Source: Marinilabiliaceae bacterium JC017
GTDB lineage: Bacteria; Bacteroidota; Bacteroidia; Bacteroidales; Marinilabiliaceae
Direction: 5' to 3'
DNA length: 33,248 nucleotides
Assembly: GCA_004296775.1 (NCBI GenBank)
Contig: RHGE01000063.1
Span: forward strand, 1-33,248
The position numbers were made by a program, and so were the translations under genes. Positions within the stretch are counted from its first letter, which is position 1, and every line of letters begins with the position of its first letter. The notes under the pieces were generated by a model. It made no database searches. It was not told the origin of the DNA and saw only the letters and a program-made list of their open reading frames with translations. Of this stretch, positions 1-7,390 are shown in pieces.

Positions 1-141
1 ATTAGTGTTTTATAAGACGTGGAAAATAGCAGTCGTTAATACTTGACCATTAATTAAACGTTACATCTATTGTAATTAACGCTTTAAAAACTCAGTATCT
101 GAATTTACTGATAATTTTCATATGTGTTTAAAACCTATAAA

Positions 142-264
142 GCTTGCTCTGCAAGCATTTTGTCAACCGCGAATTTATCGAATTATGCGAATTGCTTTTC
201 ACTGAAAAGCTCCTAAAACCACGCAGTGGTTTATAATTCGTTTAATTAGTATAATTCGCGGTTA
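142..264. repeat. Multi-hairpin palindromic element
   Basis: Two outer arms of about 28 nt (165-192 and 236-263) are imperfect inverted repeats, both beginning AACCGCGAAT when read inward from the ends. Between them lie two perfect 7-bp hairpins: GCTTTTC/GAAAAGC (194-200/204-210) and AAACCAC/GTGGTTT (216-222/226-232). A further hairpin, GCTTGC/GCAAGC (142-147/151-156), lies just outside. The whole could fold as a three-way junction. No open frame covers it. It resembles a REP- or MITE-type repeat or an insertion-sequence end, and sits directly before a transposase fragment. Its identity is not established. Confidence 0.6.
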
Positions 265-306
265 AAAAAAGAAAAGTGTAATCTACACATTAGAAACATA
301 CATTAA

Positions 307-834
307 ATCAGGAAAGAAAAATACCGGCAGAAACGGCATGGACCTTTGGTGAATTTTGTGCTGGCCCAGTTGCGTTTATGTCTGAATATCAGTTATGAAA
401 TGCTTCATAACCTGGACAATAACCATAAAACCTTACGGCACTTGATGGGAATTGAACGCGATTTAGGTTATAACCCGGTAGAATTTGAATATCAAAATAT
501 TTACGACAATATTTCTGCGTTAAGTGATGAGATGGTAACCGAGCTTAATGCGGTTATTTTGGAATTTGGACACCGCGAAGTGTTTAAAAAAAAAGAAAAT
601 ACAGCATTGCGCTTAAAGTCCGATAGCTTTGTAGTGGAAAATAACGTCCATTTCCCTACTGACTATAACTTATTGTGGGACTGTGCTCGCAAATACCTGG
701 ACACTGTTTCTAAATATCTTCAAAAATATGATTCAATCAAAGGTTGGCGAAAGCTTGCTAACTTGAAGAAAATTGGTCGCCAGTTGCTAAAACTGCAATA
801 CAAGAAACTCACGACTAAGGCCGCAGCACAGTAA
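307..834 (+). pseudogene. ISNCY-type transposase fragment
   Basis: An open frame runs from 307 (after a stop at 304) to the stop at 834. The first usable start is TTG at 346. The product, about 160-175 aa, contains LRLCLNISYEMLHNLDNN, LRHLMGIE and DSFVVENNVHFPTDYNLLWD. From memory this is typical of the middle of large (roughly 400-450 aa) Bacteroidota transposases labelled ISNCY, in which VNVHFPTD-like text carries one of the catalytic acidic residues. The N-terminal part and everything after the GWRK region are missing, so I read it as an internal fragment truncated at both ends. Family assignment rests on remembered similarity. Confidence 0.6.
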
Positions 835-839
835 AAAGA

Positions 840-1438
840 CCTTCTGGATACAACTATTATGGGAAAAGTACGTCAAAATTATATTGTTTTTAACAAAAAA
901 TTGGAGATTTAACAGGTTTTCAATCGTCTCATTAAATGTTTTGCGCTCGCTAATCAATTGACGGGGTTCGGTTATGATTTTTTTAAAGGCACTGGTCTCC
1001 GCCTTCAATTTCGTTTCCATCTCACTGGTCAGACCATAATCGTTCATTTCGTGGATGATGGGTGCTATGCGTTCAGACAGGCTTGCTGCATAATCCAACA
1101 ATTCCTGGTGACGCATCTGGTTTGATAACTTATTCTCTGAACAAACCAAAAAGTTAGCCAGGTTTTCATTTTTAGTGATAAAAGCATACACTTTTACCAC
1201 ATTACTCACTTTTAACGTGATAGCCACCAATTGACCACGGCTCTTTTTTTATTTCCGGCAATTTTCGAAGGAATACCTTCCTCTTTAACAAACAGACTAT
1301 TGATTTGAGTAACCAATTTTTCAAAATCTGAAACAGCTTTTATCATTACAGTTACGACGGCATATTTCTCTCTATTATTTTTTAAGGTTAACACAACTTA
1401 CTGATTGGCATTGTGTCTGGATTGAATTGTTTTTTCAT
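840..1438 (-). pseudogene. Frameshifted hypothetical helical protein gene
   Basis: Three reading-frame pieces on the minus strand join into one protein-like sequence: ATG at 1438 gives MKKQFNPDTMPISKL; from about 1394 the next frame gives VLTLKNNREKYAVVTVM and ends NKKRAVVN; from about 1230 a third frame continues VAITLKVSNVVKVYAF. One missing nucleotide at about 1394 and one missing T at about 1228 would restore continuity. The text resembles a family of roughly 200-aa helical Bacteroidota proteins of unknown function (PRQLISERK near the C-terminus). After about residue 180 the frame runs into unrelated sequence antisense to the transposase fragment, so the 3' end also looks lost. Start and end are approximate. 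Confidence 0.55.
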
Positions 1439-1449
1439 AGCAATTCGGT

Positions 1450-1662
1450 TTAATATTTATTTTTCTCCTTACTTTTATTAGTTGATATTAACATACAGTT
1501 TGGTTCCCTTATGTTTATCGAAATAACAATATATAAAAAGAATACCATTATTAATAAACCAAGAGGGTATGTGCATTGATTTGCACCAAGTCCGTTTCTC
1601 CCGAATTTACCAGTTTTTGATAATAATGACATATCATCCTTGATGCGTTCCAAGTCTTCCAT
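1450..1662 (-). CDS. Doubtful small single-pass membrane protein
   Basis: A 70-aa frame starts at ATG 1662. A charged N-terminus (MEDLERIKDDMSLL) is followed by one hydrophobic segment (about residues 34-49, LGLLIMVFFLYIVISI) and a lysine-rich tail. I do not recognise it. There is no clear ribosome binding site, although Bacteroidota often lack one. It sits upstream of the broken gene at 840-1438 in the same direction within a decayed region, so it may be a remnant or a chance frame. Confidence 0.3.
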   Translation of the reverse strand: MEDLERIKDDMSLLSKTGKFGRNGLGANQCTYPLGLLIMVFFLYIVISINIREPNCMLISTNKSKEKNKY

Positions 1663-2056
1663 GAAAAACTTCGCTTTACTTGTTTTCCTGCTGATTTTAG
1701 AAGTTGGGAGTACTGGTGTAAAAGGTTAAAATCCTCTAAATTTCTCGGAGCCTCGGTGCCTCAGTGTTTTAATTCTCCCTGTTTCCATTTATTTCTACTT
1801 ACCGTGGGGGCAGCGTTTTTCAGACAAGGTGTAGGGAAGGGTATTTTTTAATTTAGTCAGGAGCTTCACGCGCTAACAGGCCGCTGGTTTCATGTCAATC
1901 TGTTTCCTCTTATTTCCAACTATTTCTATGTATTTCAATTTATATCCACCTAATTCTATTTACCAAAAGGCGCGGAGAGGGGAAGGACTTTTCAGAAACT
2001 ACGCGCGCTCACCTATCCACATTGATGAGTAAAATTTGCGGTTAATAAATCTGTAA
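1663..2056. other. Gene-free stretch with decamer-periodic repeats
   Basis: No credible gene. It contains a phrase like the CTCGG-AGCCTCGGTG-CCTCAGTG intergenic relics seen in many Bacteroidota (about 1745-1767) and two blocks of 10-nt periodic sequence (1770-1799 and 1891-1965). A related but oppositely oriented arrangement occurs at 5298-5420. Confidence 0.5.
1891..1965. repeat. Degenerate 10-nt tandem array
   Basis: Seven consecutive decamers in exact register can be read: TGTTTCCTCT, TATTTCCAAC, TATTTCTATG, TATTTCAATT, TATATCCACC, TAATTCTATT, then TACC. The invariant part is roughly TnTTTC followed by four variable bases. A shorter block with the same period lies at 1770-1799. The opposite-strand form (GAAAnAnnnn) occurs at 5298-5347. 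Units are diverged but the phase is kept, so this is a degenerate minisatellite-like array. Function unknown. Confidence 0.65.
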
Positions 2057-2917
2057 TTACGCCTCCCGGGTTTCGATATGTACCGTCGCCGAAACATCGA
2101 GTTTCTCAGCAATCAATAGCTCATACCGGGTAGCAATGGCGTGTGCTTGTGTGAGAGAATAGTCCCCTGGCAGGTAGATGTGCAGTGTCAGCTCGGTGTG
2201 GTTGCCATATTGGTGAATCAACAGATGGTGCGGATCAAGGCTATAATCGCATACCTGCTCCGACAGGGCTATGATATCCTGCTTCAGCTCCGGCTCAATA
2301 TTTTCCCCCAGCAACACGCTTATGGTGTCTTTCAGGATGGAGTAGGTGGCGTAGAACAAGAGCATGGATACCATGATTCCGAGGACACCGTCGATCCACC
2401 AGAACTTTTGCCCCAGGAATATCCCCGCTAAAATAATTACCGAGGAGATGGCATCGGACCGGTGGTGCCATCCATCAGCCAACAAAGATTTTGAATTGGT
2501 GCGTTTCCCGATGATAATGGAATATTGAGCCATGACTTCTTTTACCACAATGGAAGCAATGGTTACAACAATAGCCACCAGACCGTAATTAAAGGTCTCC
2601 CTGCTCTGTAATTTCAACACCGATTCAACCAGAAAATTAAACCCGATAACCGCTAATAAAATACCCACAACCAATGAGGCCACCAGTTCGGCCCGGCCAT
2701 GGCCATAGGGGTGGTTGTCATCAGCCGGCATGGCCGATACTTTTAAGCCTACATAAACAGCAATGGAAGAGATGGAATCACTCAGGGTGTGCCAGGCATC
2801 GGCTATCAGTGCCACCGAGTTGGATACTATGCCGGCCCATAACTTAATGCCAAAAAGGATAATATTCAGAAACAAAGAAATAACTGTAGCATATATTCCA
2901 CTTTTATTGCCTTTCAT
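2057..2917 (-). CDS. Cation diffusion facilitator (CDF) metal efflux protein
   Basis: A 286-aa inner-membrane protein of the CDF family, which exports divalent cations such as Zn2+, Fe2+, Mn2+ or Cd2+ by proton exchange. Hydrophobic segments occur at about residues 10-30, 80-100, 115-130 and 160-190. The two metal-site signatures are visible: HTLSD in TM2 (ADAWHTLSDSISS) and HHRSD in TM5 (DGWHHRSDAISS). A cytoplasmic C-terminal domain follows (about 205-286, with HHLLIHQYGNHTELTLHIYL). Length is normal for FieF-like members. The start at 2917 overlaps the upstream rhodanese gene by 14 nt, indicating translational coupling. Metal specificity cannot be read from sequence. Confidence 0.93.
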   Translation of the reverse strand: MKGNKSGIYATVISLFLNIILFGIKLWAGIVSNSVALIADAWHTLSDSISSIAVYVGLKVSAMPADDNHPYGHGRAELVASLVVGILLAVIGFNFLVESVLKLQSRETFNYGLVAIVVTIASIVVKEVMAQYSIIIGKRTNSKSLLADGWHHRSDAISSVIILAGIFLGQKFWWIDGVLGIMVSMLLFYATYSILKDTISVLLGENIEPELKQDIIALSEQVCDYSLDPHHLLIHQYGNHTELTLHIYLPGDYSLTQAHAIATRYELLIAEKLDVSATVHIETREA

Positions 2918-3323
2918 AATGTTCTACTTTACTGGTATCCGTTTCAAATTTTTGTCTCTTCCATTTATTAAACCCACCAACTAAAAAACCAATGTTTTTA
3001 TATCCTTTCTCCTTTAAAATATCTACTACGGCTTCGGCCCTGTGACTTCCATAACTGCAATAAACCAATACCATTTGATCCTTGGCTACGGAAGGAAGTA
3101 CTTCTTCCAAAACTCTTTTTTCACCCACCCAAATGGCATCCAGGATACGGCCTTCACTGTATGCTTCAAAAACCCGCACATCCAATATCACCACATTACT
3201 ATCGGCGGTCATGCTTTCGTAAAAACGCGACGGCTGGAGATAGCGCACCTTCTGCTGCTTCTGACCATTAGAAAAAGTAAGTATTCCCCCTAAAAATAAT
3301 ATAACCAAGAAAGCCCGCATCAT
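2904..3323 (-). CDS. Secreted single-domain rhodanese-like protein
   Basis: A 139-aa protein with an N-terminal signal peptide (about residues 1-20, LVILFLGGILTFSNG), so probably periplasmic, followed by one rhodanese domain. DVR at 48-50 and the active-site loop CSYGSHR at 89-95 place Cys89 as the persulfide-carrying residue; GGFNKW closes the domain. Family members carry sulfane sulfur or act in thiol or redox chemistry; the substrate here is unknown. Its start overlaps the hemW stop by 4 nt and its end overlaps the CDF start by 14 nt, so the three are presumably co-transcribed and coupled. Confidence 0.88.
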   Translation of the reverse strand: MMRAFLVILFLGGILTFSNGQKQQKVRYLQPSRFYESMTADSNVVILDVRVFEAYSEGRILDAIWVGEKRVLEEVLPSVAKDQMVLVYCSYGSHRAEAVVDILKEKGYKNIGFLVGGFNKWKRQKFETDTSKVEHYERQ

Positions 3324-4450
3324 TCACAATAAAATAAATCAGCAATAATATTATCGGTCACAAACAACCGTTCTTTCCGCACCCGGTAAAATCCATCCTG
3401 CAACACCACGTTGCCATTCGTTTCGTGTTTCTTGATGGAGGTCATAAACTGGGTAAACAACTTCTCTCCAACTTTGTTTTGCATCAATTCAAGGTCCAAC
3501 CCTTTGGCTGTCCTCAGTTGAATCATGATAAGCTCATTATAGATATCGGTCAAAGAAAGTGTTTCACTCTCAAAAATATCTTTTACTTCCGACAATCCGG
3601 TAATATAGGTGTTAATATCACTGATATTCCATTGTCGCATTTTTCCATCGAAAGAGTGGGCCGAAGGACCAAGGCCTAAATAAGACAATCCCGCCCAATA
3701 GGAGGAGTTGTGCTGCGATTGTTTGCCGGGCTTGGCAAAATTGGAAATCTCGTAATGATCGTATCCATTCGCTTTAAGGGTTTGCACCAGGAATTGAAAC
3801 TGCTGCAGACTCTCATCTTCCGACGCTTCTTTCAACAAACCTTGCTTAAGTTTTTCATAGAAACGCGTGCCTTTCTCAAAGGTCAGGTGATAAGCAGAAA
3901 TATGTGGCGGATTGAATCCGATCGCTTTATTAACGGAGGCTTTCCAGGTGTCAATATCCATGGAGGGCAAACCATACATCAGATCAATACTGAAGTTATC
4001 AAAGCCAGCCTCACGCATCATGCTGATGACATTCTCAGCCTGCCGGGTATCGTGTCGCCGGTTTAGCAAAGTAAGCAATTGATCATTGAAACTCTGAATA
4101 CCTACACTCAACCGGTTAATGCCTATTTTCCTTAATTCTCCCAGGTATTGAGGTAAGGCATCATCGGGATTCATCTCCAGGGTGATCTCCTTCACGGCGG
4201 ATAAATCAAAAACAGCACGCAATTTATTCAGTATTTCATCTATTTCAACAACGGTTAATACCGAAGGGGTACCGCCTCCAAAATAAACAGTCTGAATGGA
4301 TTCGTTTTTGAGAAAATCCTTTCTACTTTCGATTTCCAGAAATAAACTCTTTAAATATTCATTTTTTAAAGAGAAATTTGTGCTCTTATAAAAATCACAA
4401 TAGTGACACCTTTTATAACAAAACGGAATGTGTATATAAATCCCTGCCAT
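3320..4450 (-). CDS. hemW: HemW-like radical SAM protein
   Basis: 376 aa, beginning MAGIYIHIPFCYKRCHYCDF. The CX3CX2C motif binds the radical-SAM [4Fe-4S] cluster. The residue two after the last Cys is Phe rather than the fourth Cys of true coproporphyrinogen dehydrogenase HemN, which supports HemW, a heme-binding or heme-insertion protein often misannotated as HemN. YFGGGTPS, the SAM-contacting EMNPDD region, SVGIQSFN and SIDLMYGLP are family signatures, and a HemN-type C-terminal domain follows. First gene of a minus-strand operon with rhodanese and CDF genes, divergent from the VanZ-like gene across about 100 nt that must hold both promoters. Confidence 0.93.
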   Translation of the reverse strand: MAGIYIHIPFCYKRCHYCDFYKSTNFSLKNEYLKSLFLEIESRKDFLKNESIQTVYFGGGTPSVLTVVEIDEILNKLRAVFDLSAVKEITLEMNPDDALPQYLGELRKIGINRLSVGIQSFNDQLLTLLNRRHDTRQAENVISMMREAGFDNFSIDLMYGLPSMDIDTWKASVNKAIGFNPPHISAYHLTFEKGTRFYEKLKQGLLKEASEDESLQQFQFLVQTLKANGYDHYEISNFAKPGKQSQHNSSYWAGLSYLGLGPSAHSFDGKMRQWNISDINTYITGLSEVKDIFESETLSLTDIYNELIMIQLRTAKGLDLELMQNKVGEKLFTQFMTSIKKHETNGNVVLQDGFYRVRKERLFVTDNIIADLFYCE

Positions 4451-4556
4451 ACTTTGATATGTTTCAAATGAAACCGTAAAAAATAAAACGCTGTTAACAC
4501 CTTTTCAACAACAAACTCAGCCTTTATAGTTTTATAAAAAACCGAAAAAGACACTT

Positions 4557-4988
4557 ATGAACATCCTTGTTAAATATCACAAAACCATCCTTGTAACAGC
4601 TACCATCATCTTTCTGAGCCTGGTGAATGTTCAAAAGATAACACCTGATGATTTACCCCTATTTAAAAACTTCGACAAAGTTGTTCATTTCCTGATGTAT
4701 TTCGGAATAACCAGCATTTTTTTATTGGAATCTTATTATGCCGGGACAAAAATAAACTATAAAATAAGCATCCGCCTCGACCTTTTCCCTCTTTTTCTGG
4801 GAGGAAGCATGGAAATTCTTCAAAGCTTACTTACACCTAACCGGTCGGGCGATTGGATTGATTTACTATTCAACATGACGGGAATCGCCGTAGCCAGCAT
4901 CGTTTTTCACCTGGTGAAAGATAATGACCTTATAAAGAAATTGGTGGCCTTTCCTTTTCGTATTAGTAGTGTGGAAAGAATCAAGTAA
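4557..4988 (+). CDS. VanZ-like family membrane protein
   Basis: 143 aa with hydrophobic segments at about 10-25, 45-60, 75-90 and 108-122. VanZ-family signatures are visible: DKVVHFLMYFGIT near residue 41 and GGSMEILQSLLTPNRSGDWIDLLFNMTGI from about 81, where E, Q, R and D are typically conserved. VanZ of enterococci confers low-level teicoplanin resistance by an unknown mechanism; most homologues, this one included, are uncharacterised small membrane proteins. Monocistronic by context: divergent from hemW and followed by a long repeat-rich gap. Confidence 0.85.
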   Translation: MNILVKYHKTILVTATIIFLSLVNVQKITPDDLPLFKNFDKVVHFLMYFGITSIFLLESYYAGTKINYKISIRLDLFPLFLGGSMEILQSLLTPNRSGDWIDLLFNMTGIAVASIVFHLVKDNDLIKKLVAFPFRISSVERIK

Positions 4989-5198
4989 ATACAGTTATTC
5001 CGAACGTAATCAACAATTCATCAACAACCCTATACATCACGCTTTTTTGCTCTTTTTGAGGGTTATTGGTAGCTCTATAAGCGGTGATGGGTTGTTTTTA
5101 TTAGTAAGACTGCGTCCCAACCTTATTTACTTTTTAGCATTTCTTCAGGGAAATCACTTATTAAATATTCTTTCGTACCTGCGCCACTAAAAATACCT

Positions 5199-5244
5199 TT
5201 AGGCGCTTAGGCCGCAACTTTTACCAACATGTTGTCCAAATTGG
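5199..5244 (+). repeat. AGGCGCTTAGG repeat, copy A
   Basis: Starts at AGGCGCTTAGG, passes through GCAACTTTTACCAACATGTT and ends near CCAAATTGG. Nearly identical text occurs at 5498-5542 (B), on the minus strand at 7929-7973 (C), and as a left half at 33079-33107 (D). It includes the palindrome CAACATGTTG. Confidence 0.8.
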
Positions 5245-5297
5245 ATGGTAATATATAGAGAGGTTAGAGGTCAGAAGTTAGAGGGGGAAAATGAATG

Positions 5298-5347
5298 GAA
5301 ACAGGTTGAGATAGATGGAAACAGATAGAAATATTTTGAAACAACCT
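5298..5347. repeat. Degenerate 10-nt tandem array
   Basis: Five decamers in register: GAAACAGGTT, GAGATAGATG, GAAACAGATA, GAAATATTTT, GAAACAACCT. This is the reverse-complement type of the array at 1891-1965. In both places a CTC(T/G)G-rich relic phrase of the GCGCCTCCGCGGTG kind lies near by. Confidence 0.65.
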
Positions 5348-5445
5348 GTACTTACCAAAGAACAATCTCAACTACCAATTGATGAAAAATCTCTGCGTCT
5401 CAGCGCCTCCGCGGTGTATAATGAATCTTGTTAAAACAACAAACT

Positions 5446-5500
5446 AAAGGCAACATCCCTCGAAGAGGCTTTTTTTCAGGATTCTCATGAAAAAACATAG
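5446..5500 (+). repeat. Terminator-like repeat, left copy
   Basis: AAAGGCAACATCCC, then CCTCGAAGAGG (small hairpin), a T-run and a degenerate CAGG...CATG hairpin followed by an A-run. The same sequence is present in inverted orientation at 7247-7301, where the hairpin TTTTTTCAGG/CCTGAAAAAA is perfect. Copy B of the AGGCGCTTAGG repeat begins directly at its end. Confidence 0.7.
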
Positions 5501-5669
5501 GCGCTTAGGAAGCAACTTTTACCAACATGTTGTTCAAATTGATTGTTGTTTATGCTGTTAATAGTTCGTTAAGTATTAGTGATTGTATGAGAATCATTTC
5601 ATAATTCAAGGTGTTATGAGATTGCCAATGAGCTTGATATAAGTAGGTCTAATGTCTATCATATAACAA
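5498..5669 (+). repeat. AGGCGCTTAGG repeat, long copy B
   Basis: Shares with minus-strand copy C (7843-7973) both the head (AGGCGCTTAGG ... CAACATGTTG) and a distal block with GTGTTATGA, CTTGATATA, GTAGGTCTAATGTCTATC and ATATAACAA. B has about 40 nt of extra sequence between the two blocks. No protein frame is conserved between the copies. Confidence 0.75.
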
Positions 5670-5753
5670 GGTACCGATTGCAAATCGATGCTAGCAGGGG
5701 CAAACGCGAAGTCGCCCTTGAATATATCGACATTATAACACAAAAAGCCAAAT

Positions 5754-6066
5754 GACGAGTCGGACCATGATGTTGGGAAGCGTGGGAGCCCGTCATACCG
5801 ATTAGTAATTAAAATGCCCACTTAATGCGCTTCGCTTTTAATTGGCCTTTAATTATCTATCGGCATTACACCAAGTTCATTCTTAAATAGGTTTGGTGTC
5901 AAATAAGCGGGCCGGCGTAGGCGAGACGAAAATGAATGCGGGAATTCCGGCCTGTGGGTTGGAAAAAATTCATCGAGGAGGTGGGGTGAAGCTTTTATTT
6001 GACTAGACCTTTTTGCTTTTGGGGCAATGCCAAAAAGTAAGTTGGGTTTGGGACGAAGTCCCGATA
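5754..6066 (+). repeat. Structured repeat module, copy 1 (interrupted)
   Basis: Three parts match copy 2 at 7391-7598: head (5754-5795, ACGAG ... GCCCGTCA), core (5898-6003) bounded by the inverted pair GTCAAATAA/TTATTTGAC, and a tail with a TTTTGG/CCAAAA hairpin and GGGAC-gaa-GTCCC (6050-6062). By eye the core differs from copy 2 at about 13 of 110 positions. Head and core, contiguous in copy 2, are here separated by 102 nt (5796-5897) flanked by GTCA on both sides. Confidence 0.75.
5796..5897. mobile_element. Possible 102-nt MITE-like insertion
   Basis: Present in module copy 1 and absent at the same point of copy 2; flanked by direct GTCA (5792-5795 and 5898-5901). It carries 16-nt inverted arms matching at 14 positions (5798-5813, CCGATTAGTAATTAAA; 5848-5863) and a second inverted pair ACACCAA/TTGGTGT in its right part. 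It encodes nothing. The 4-nt duplication is short and could be coincidental. Confidence 0.4.
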
Positions 6067-6277
6067 AAAAAATCATTAGATAGCATCAAATCGAATGAGG
6101 TTAATGCTCAATTCTTACTATTCAAATCTAAATACTTTTCCGGCTTGTCCAGGTTAGGGGATGATGTCAGATTCTTATTAACTGAGAATTCTATGGTATT
6201 CGATTAACTATTCAACATGTTTAACCCCCTTATTATCACTAACACAAGAGAGTTGCTAACACCTTATTAATACACTA

Positions 6278-6721
6278 TTAAAGCTGAATATACTCCTCTT
6301 TATTCTCCATCTTTTTGATGATATCTCCAATGCTTTCTGATTTAAAGAAATCTAACAGTTGCGTACGTATAGAACTGTATTGTTCATGAACCGGACAAGG
6401 AGGTCGTCCTTCTTCTGAACGTTTACAAGGCTGTAAGCCGATCAGACAATTAGTAAATATGTCGGTTCCGTCAATAATCTCTACAATGTCGTATAAACTG
6501 ATTTTCGATACAGCCCGTCCCATTCCAAACCCACCGTGAGGCCCCTTGGTACTGGTAAGCAATTTTTGTTTAGCCAGGCTTTGTAGAATCTTTCCTAAAA
6601 ACGGCGTGGGGATATCTAAATCTTTTGATATCTGTTTTATCCCTATCTTTTTATCTTCCGAGCCGTTGAGCGCCAGGTATATCACGGCGCGAACTGCATA
6701 TTTACACGTATTAGAAAGCAT
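6278..6721 (-). CDS. Rrf2-family regulator with three cysteines
   Basis: 147 aa. The N-terminal winged helix begins MLSNTCKYAVRAVIYLA, and the recognition region includes ISKDLDIPTPFLGKILQ followed by GPHGGFGMGR, all typical of Rrf2 proteins. Cys92, Cys99 and Cys109 lie in the loop where IscR and NsrR bind an Fe-S cluster, so a redox-, NO- or iron-sulfur-responsive repressor is likely; spacing (X6, X9) is a little wider than in IscR. No isc, suf or nitrosative-stress genes are adjacent; both flanks are repeat-rich intergenic DNA. Which member of the family it is cannot be decided. Confidence 0.9.
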   Translation of the reverse strand: MLSNTCKYAVRAVIYLALNGSEDKKIGIKQISKDLDIPTPFLGKILQSLAKQKLLTSTKGPHGGFGMGRAVSKISLYDIVEIIDGTDIFTNCLIGLQPCKRSEEGRPPCPVHEQYSSIRTQLLDFFKSESIGDIIKKMENKEEYIQL

Positions 6722-7246
6722 GGAGAATTGTTTTGCAATAGTTCGTTAAACTTTTGTGATTAAACAGACTGTTAATAACTAAATGCGCATCGGAATGGCT
6801 AATGACATAGGTAACCTGGCTACCTATTAATCGCCTGTCTATTATCTAAAGTCTGGCAATCCATTGATTTTATACATGGGGCAAATTAAAGAAAATCATT
6901 TAAAAATCTTTATTTCTCCTTTCTTTTTGCCCATTGCTTGTTGAAAGACTGTTTAGGAAAAGAAGATAAATAACGTTTCGGTCCTAATAACCATTTCTTA
7001 AAGGGCTGAAAATAGTTTTCATTCTACCTCTAAATATGTTCAGGTAGCACTGTTTGGATAAAAACAATTCCATGCCTTTCATACCTGAGCGTTCCCCGGC
7101 TGGTGAACAGCCAGCCTGTGCACTTTTATTCCTAACCTGGACAATCCAGAAAAGTACACAGATATGAGTATCAAGTATCAAGATATTTACATGACCGACG
7201 TTGCAATATCCTGCCAAAAAATACACAGACATTACTAGTAAGACAC

Positions 7247-7301
7247 TATGTTTTTTCAGGAGTAGCCTGAAAAAAAGCCTCTTCGAGGGATGTTGCCTTT
7301 T
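7247..7301 (-). repeat. Terminator-like repeat, inverted right copy
   Basis: Reverse complement of 5446-5500 over about 55 nt. Here the palindrome TTTTTTCAGG-agtag-CCTGAAAAAA is perfect and is followed by CCTC-ttc-GAGG. It could act as a bidirectional terminator, but no gene ends immediately beside it. Confidence 0.7.
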
Positions 7302-7390
7302 GCTGTTTGTTTCAAAAAGACAAAAGATTGTTAGATAATAGTTTTGACACCTCCAATACAAATCAACAGAATAACGCGAAAATCCAATCA

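Larger units (their letters stand above)
4989..6277. other. Gene-poor repeat mosaic (left half)
   Basis: About 1.3 kb without a convincing gene. It contains, in order: a degenerate inverted copy of the tail of the structured module (about 5105-5150), repeat copy A (5199-5244), a short GAGGTTAGAGG-type direct repeat (5259-5285), a decamer array (5298-5347), a CTCTGCG-TCTCAGCGCC relic (about 5392-5416), a terminator-like repeat (5446-5500), repeat copy B (5498-5669), and an interrupted structured module (5754-6066). Open frames here are explained by repeats or lack protein-like composition. Confidence 0.6.

Noticed and set aside
4969-5190. 73-codon plus frame overlapping the VanZ-like gene end
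   Set aside because: GTG start within a real gene and its second half matches a degenerate copy of the repeat-module tail.
5849-6076. 75-codon minus frame ending in a PEFPHSFSSRLRRPAYLT-like text
   Set aside because: Lies in the structured repeat module; its match in copy 2 (7388-7591) differs mainly by amino-acid-changing substitutions, so it is probably not a gene.
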